DNA of 64,000 bases from Siderastrea radians. Lineage: Eukaryota > Cnidaria > Anthozoa > Scleractinia > Rhizangiidae. The stretch's first letter is position 1; each line of letters starts with the position of its first letter. The notes under the pieces are model-generated. The model saw only the letters and a program-made list of their open reading frames with translations. It was not told the DNA's origin and searched no databases. Below, piece after piece: positions 60,079 through 64,000 of the stretch. The stretch is taken from positions 211,001-275,000 of the forward strand of contig CAXHKT010000130.1 of the NCBI GenBank assembly GCA_964017195.1, given 5' to 3'. The translations under genes were made by a program, and so were the position numbers.

Positions 60079-61131
60079 TCATGTTCGTTGACTTTTTCGG
60101 GAGAGTTGAAGGGTGACAATGGTTCGGCCTTGTTTGAACGGAGCCGGCTGTCCATTGGCTGTTTGAATGTCTATCTCAATGCTGTCAAAGATGGTCTTGC
60201 CTAGAGGAAAATACATCCGTTGCGTCGTATCAAATTGATGGTCGGTATTGCCCGCATCCAAGGTACGTAAAAACCCTTTTTGTTGATTTCCCACAATGCT
60301 CGGTGCCACCAAGTCCGTGTAAATCATCAATTGTTGTTGTCCTTGTTGCGGTTTGACCGTGGGCGTACTGGGAAAGGGTTGTCGACTCAGATTCGGACCC
60401 AAGAAGAAGTAATAATCGAAATCGGGGTGGGTAAAGCTGACGGAGACATGACCAAAAGGTGGATATTTGTTGGCAGGACCGGTGGTGGGTGACCATTTAT
60501 GGCGATCGTTGTAATCCACGATATGTTTCACCAGATAATTCTTTTCTTGCACCACGCGTTCCGTGGGCGTTCCATCTTTCACCAATCCCATCAGGCCAGC
60601 GAATTTCCATTCCATTTCAAATTCCATATTGGCCGGTATGAGAACATACAACGAATCTAATTCGGGGGCGACGCTCGTATTGGTGATTTTCACATAGGGT
60701 TGAGCCAGGTTAAGCGCGGCTAGTTGTTTGCGTTTGGCTTGATCGTCCACATCCATTTTCGCTATATCCATCATAACGTCCATGTGTTGTTTTTCTATTT
60801 CGTACCCAATGGCAATCCAGGCTTCTTTCAAATTATGGTAATACCCAGGCGGTAAATAGATTTGTTTGGTGACTTGAAGGGGGGCCGTTCCATCCGCACC
60901 TTTTGGGATGTATCTAACATCTGTTTTCATCCAATGTTTTTGACTATCCTCTTGCGTCCAATTCTCCTTGCTTTGATCTTCCAAGGATTGATTAAACCCC
61001 GGGTGGGACATATGTACCAACGCTGCTTCCCAATCATCTTCCACCAAATAATGGGAACGAGGCAGTCGCGCCGTAAATTTTTGACCCGTGCCTTGTGCTT
61101 GATCACTGAGCAGAGTGATGTAAAAACTCAT
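60079..61131 (-). CDS. FYVTL-type protein C, distant third paralogue (350 residues)
   Basis: Starts MSFYITLLSDQAQGTGQKFT, TARLPRSHYLVEDDWEAALV, ends GRTIVTLQLSRKS. Same motif order and length as proteins A and B but more diverged and placed next to the right TIR, away from the morphogenesis block. A minus-strand TATAAAAG at 61162-61169 (about 31 bp before the start) sits 20 bp from the TIR inner edge. Candidate variant vertex or receptor-contacting capsid protein; inferred only from its divergence. Confidence 0.72.
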   Translation of the reverse strand: MSFYITLLSDQAQGTGQKFTARLPRSHYLVEDDWEAALVHMSHPGFNQSLEDQSKENWTQEDSQKHWMKTDVRYIPKGADGTAPLQVTKQIYLPPGYYHNLKEAWIAIGYEIEKQHMDVMMDIAKMDVDDQAKRKQLAALNLAQPYVKITNTSVAPELDSLYVLIPANMEFEMEWKFAGLMGLVKDGTPTERVVQEKNYLVKHIVDYNDRHKWSPTTGPANKYPPFGHVSVSFTHPDFDYYFFLGPNLSRQPFPSTPTVKPQQGQQQLMIYTDLVAPSIVGNQQKGFLRTLDAGNTDHQFDTTQRMYFPLGKTIFDSIEIDIQTANGQPAPFKQGRTIVTLQLSRKSQRT

Positions 61132-61188
61132 CGTGACTACTCCCTCACCTTAGGGTTTACCCTTTTATACATCCCCTCGCTGCCCCAG

Positions 61189-61481
61189 TTGGACTTTGGA
61201 CTTTTTCTCCGCGGTTTGACTTCCCCTTGAGCCCACGATCCTTTTTTCAAACTGGTCAGCGGTTTCTCCTTCCAAATCACGTGACTTCCGGTTGTATGAG
61301 CCCACGATCCTTTTTTCAAACTGGTCAGCGGTTTCCCCGTCCAAAACACATCACTTCCGGTTGTATGAGCCCACGATCCCTTTTTCCACCTGGTCAGCGG
61401 TATCCCATCCCACTTCCGGTCATGACGTCACTCGACCAATCAGAAGCCACCATTTTCCCCATACGGGCGCACATTACTACT
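61189..61481 (-). repeat. Right terminal inverted repeat
   Basis: 293 bp, inverse of 38541-38832 with one substitution (A to C in the GGAAGGGG segment) and one extra A in an A-run. Carries the same CRE, CCAAT, ETS and E-box sites and 69-bp repeats. Confidence 0.95.
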
Positions 61482-61487
61482 CATGTG
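61482..61487. repeat. Polinton target-site duplication, right (CATGTG)
   Basis: CATGTG directly after the terminal ...CATTACTACT; identical to 38535-38540. Confidence 0.95.
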
Positions 61488-61721
61488 CTATATTTAGAAT
61501 AAAACACGCGGTGAAGAACATTTCTTTACTCGCCAGCCGAATGCCAGTGAGGTTGGACTTTTTTCTTCCGTTTTCTTTTTTCAACGTAGTGTCCATGTTT
61601 TTTAATACTATGTAATATCCTTCGTTCAGTAAACTCTAGAAAAGCGTTTAAGTTCTTGTCAAAACATCTGGTTGTCCTATTGTACGGAAATCAATTTTGA
61701 ACACAAAACAACGTATTTGTG

Positions 61722-61862
61722 GTCGATGAGGAGTCCCGGGGGCGGGGAATTGTCTCTTTCTGCTTGCCCGGGGGTGGGGAATAGACCACCAAGTAAGAAA
61801 AAAATTGCAAATCCCCGGGGGTGTGCCCGGGGGGGATGGTAACAGGTAGAATTGAACCCTGC
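61722..61862. repeat. GC-rich CCCGGG repeat, right arm
   Basis: Inverse of the 38021-38130 repeat (GGTAACAGGTAGAATTGAAC and CCCCCGGGG blocks). See left arm. Confidence 0.6.
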
Positions 61863-64000
61863 ATAAGCACGTACGTGTAACTCCATGCATCTACATGTAT
61901 CATTGGTGATTAGTTGTAGGTGATTTCATAATGCCTAGACACGCTAACCAACAGTTCAGTTGAAATGCGTTTCACTCAGATACCGTTGTACACATAAACT
62001 TGAATACAATGGAAGCCTAAATTTTTCTTTAATCCCTTGTCAAAGCGGAGTAAACATGAAATGAAACATGCATAATTTGCCAATTAGTGAGTTCTTTAAC
62101 GGTTTAGGAGATTTCTTGATTTTTTTAAGCAAAGATAGTGATGTGTACTAGCATGATCAGATTTGATATTATTTGAATAGTAACGACTCCAGGTCTTGAC
62201 ACCATAGCATTTTTATTCTAGTGGCATAAGGTGGAAATGTGTGCATTTCTCAAAGTCCTCTTTTCAAGGGAGTCTGCATATGGGAGTTTTTCATTGCAAT
62301 CAACAGTTCTAAAATGGTGAGCAGATTTATGAACTTTCATCCCAACCTAATGTCCAATGTATGCCTAAATACTAAACAGTAATTTATCCATGACAGACTC
62401 ACAGTGGAGACCCTATACACGTAGTAGTAATACACTAAATTCTCAATTTCAGGCATTGAACTCCTTCCTTTTGTATACAGGAGATGCCAGGGTATGAGGG
62501 GACATGTTGCAGGGACATGTCACAGAGACACACAGCAGTGCGACACTGCAATTGTTATGCTAAAGGCATGTACTGTAGCAGGAACATTAGCAGAGAGGAA
62601 ATCGAAAGGTGCTTACATTTTTGCAACAACATGTGACACCCTTTGGTGTGTGGCTGGTGCTTTTTGAGCTCCTGCAACACAAATTTCAACATGTCCCTTC
62701 ATGCACTGGCACCTTAAATTTGATTTTGCTGCATGCATGGAAACTGCATGCCAAGTACCATGGCATTCAAAATAGCATATCGTCCAAGTAAAAGCTAGAA
62801 GCTTGTCCAAAATACAGCCATCCATAATTCAGAAAAGATAACTAAAGTAAGTTGAGATTTAATAAAGGAATATTATTAATTCTGTTGTGCTCATTCAGGA
62901 TATGAGGTGATTTTTATCAACTTTGTGCTATACACCTTGTTGGTTACTTACCACCCTATATCCAGTACATACATGCTCATGGAATAAATGTTAAATGTCA
63001 CAGACATTAAGGTGAATATTGGTTCTCTCAGTATAATAATTATTATGCCACACAAGTTAATATCCAGCCCCACGGACTGGTACAGGTAACTTGTTGTCAG
63101 ATATGGACAAAAAACTGGAGGTGACCACTGTTGTGCTCGGAGGTGAATGGCATGTGATATACAAATTACACCTGCAGTGTGCAGAAAACATTATGAAAAC
63201 AATGTACCTCCTTGTTCGGAGTTGTCTACATGTAGATGAAAGAACTTTATAAATCCAGGAGGGCATTTGAGTGTCTCATGAATGTTAACTTTTTTTGAAA
63301 ATTATCAAAACTGCTCAATCATGTTATGGGAAAACAGCCTTCAAAATGGCAACTTTTCAATTTTTGGCTTATTTCCTAATTCAAAAAATTATGTGCTTAC
63401 TGACCTAAAGCAAGAGCTGAAGGAAAAAATTATTTCGCTTTAAGGGGATGGTGTTCAGTGTGTCAAACTGTCTCCAGTGAGTTTTTTGCACTTTTGCCAA
63501 GAACCAAATATTAACTTACACATGTACTGTACATGTATGTTATCACACTATTTTTTTTATTCTTGATTTGTTTGCAAAAGTATTGAAAGGTCAATAACAC
63601 AATCAACTGGGCTAGATGACTGGCGCTGTTTAGTTACATCCTATATAGAAGTTAAATTTCAGTTCAAACCTGAACCTCATACATCTACATGTACACCGCT
63701 CCTTCAACAATCTCCTGGGATCTGTAAAGTAGTTCATGTACTGTGGTATAGATGAAATTAAAATATGATTGACATTCACCTTTATACATGTAGCTACATG
63801 TACATGTATGTGAGTAGTAAGTTTATTTTTTATGATCCATTTATTAATTTTACTCTCAAAATTTTTCATCAGGTTTCTACATTTATACACATTGTATCAG
63901 TATGACTCCAAGTTCTACAGCAAAACAGTTTCTTGATGCATGTTGTACATAGCAAAGGAATGCATCACACATGGTCAGGTAAGTTACTCAAACATACAGC
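61863..64000. other. Host intergenic DNA, no gene seen
   Basis: AT-rich with many TACATGTA palindromes, notably at 63510-63540 and 63785-63812. Open frames are short and without recognisable motifs. Confidence 0.5.

Larger units (their letters stand above)
38541..61481. mobile_element. Complete Polinton/Maverick (adintovirus-like) element, 22,941 bp
   Basis: Ends with terminal AG...CT dinucleotides, near-identical 292/293-bp TIRs and a perfect 6-bp target duplication. It encodes polymerase B, RVE integrase, A32 ATPase, adenain-like protease and hexon-like capsid protein, the five hallmark genes. Layout: polymerase (-), transactivator-like genes (+), a morphogenesis block of tightly packed genes with the integrase at its head (45388-57112, -), then alternating accessory genes. 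All the recognised hallmark genes are open over their full expected length, and the TIRs differ by only two changes, so insertion is recent. Confidence 0.97.

Noticed and set aside
38541..61481. Bacterial phage or assembly contamination
   Set aside because: The 6-bp duplication in host DNA, animal-type TATA and CRE sites and Polinton gene set show a eukaryotic integrated element.

Overview
The window reads as nuclear DNA of an anthozoan cnidarian (stony-coral or sea-anemone type). Host genes have canonical GT-AG introns, a single-exon class A GPCR of a kind expanded in anthozoans, and dense short-intron and intergenic repeats (Penelope-like elements, foldback elements, MITEs). No species can be named from the sequence alone. 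Host DNA is visibly AT-rich; the block 38541-61481 is markedly richer in GC, gene-dense and intron-poor, and has virus-type gene content.

Region by region. 180-9209 (+) holds the last eight recognisable exons of a NOX2-type NADPH oxidase gene. Its introns carry a palindrome-rich MITE (about 3339-3733), a head-to-head pair of Penelope-like retroelements (4317-6936) inserted as one unit, and a foldback element (8732-8847). 9210-18938 is intergenic, with an approximately 575-bp MITE, a 5.2-kb element with long inverted arms (about 11030-16215) and Penelope-type relics. 18939-19901 (+) is an intact GPCR. 20190-28890 is a set of nested DNA elements: long inverted arms, one arm split by a 4.3-kb element that in turn carries a 162-bp MITE. 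About 31770-32833 (-) is a GPCR pseudogene broken inside TM7 by a piggyBac-type TTAA insertion and truncated on its 5' side beside a CCTGGT minisatellite. 33341-38020 shows no convincing gene.

38541-61481 is a complete Polinton/Maverick (adintovirus-like) element of 22,941 bp. It begins AGTAGTAATG, ends CATTACTACT, is flanked by a perfect 6-bp target duplication (CATGTG), and has 292/293-bp terminal inverted repeats that differ by one substitution and one A-run length change. It encodes the defining set: protein-primed DNA polymerase B, RVE integrase with chromodomain, A32/FtsK-type packaging ATPase, adenain-like protease and double-jelly-roll major capsid protein, with three paralogous candidate penton/minor capsid proteins, a pVI-like protein and several Arg-rich RGG-type core-like peptides. 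Accessory genes include a PLA2-domain protein, a two-TM membrane protein, a tandem zf-GRF protein, a RING-like protein, a SLOG-like Rossmann protein whose motifs look circularly permuted, and a basic/acidic transactivator-like protein.

The element genes appear to work as one virion/transposition programme. Polymerase and integrase copy and insert the genome. ATPase, protease, capsid and core peptides build a particle. The PLA2 and pVI-like proteins suggest membrane penetration. Outward pairs of genes share short GC-rich promoters with TATA boxes about 30 bp before start codons, and the TIRs and one divergent promoter carry host-type CRE, ETS, E-box, CCAAT and CArG sites. A tRNA-like gene with perfect Pol III boxes but an abnormal anticodon region lies between the ATPase and protease genes and is the most unusual single feature.
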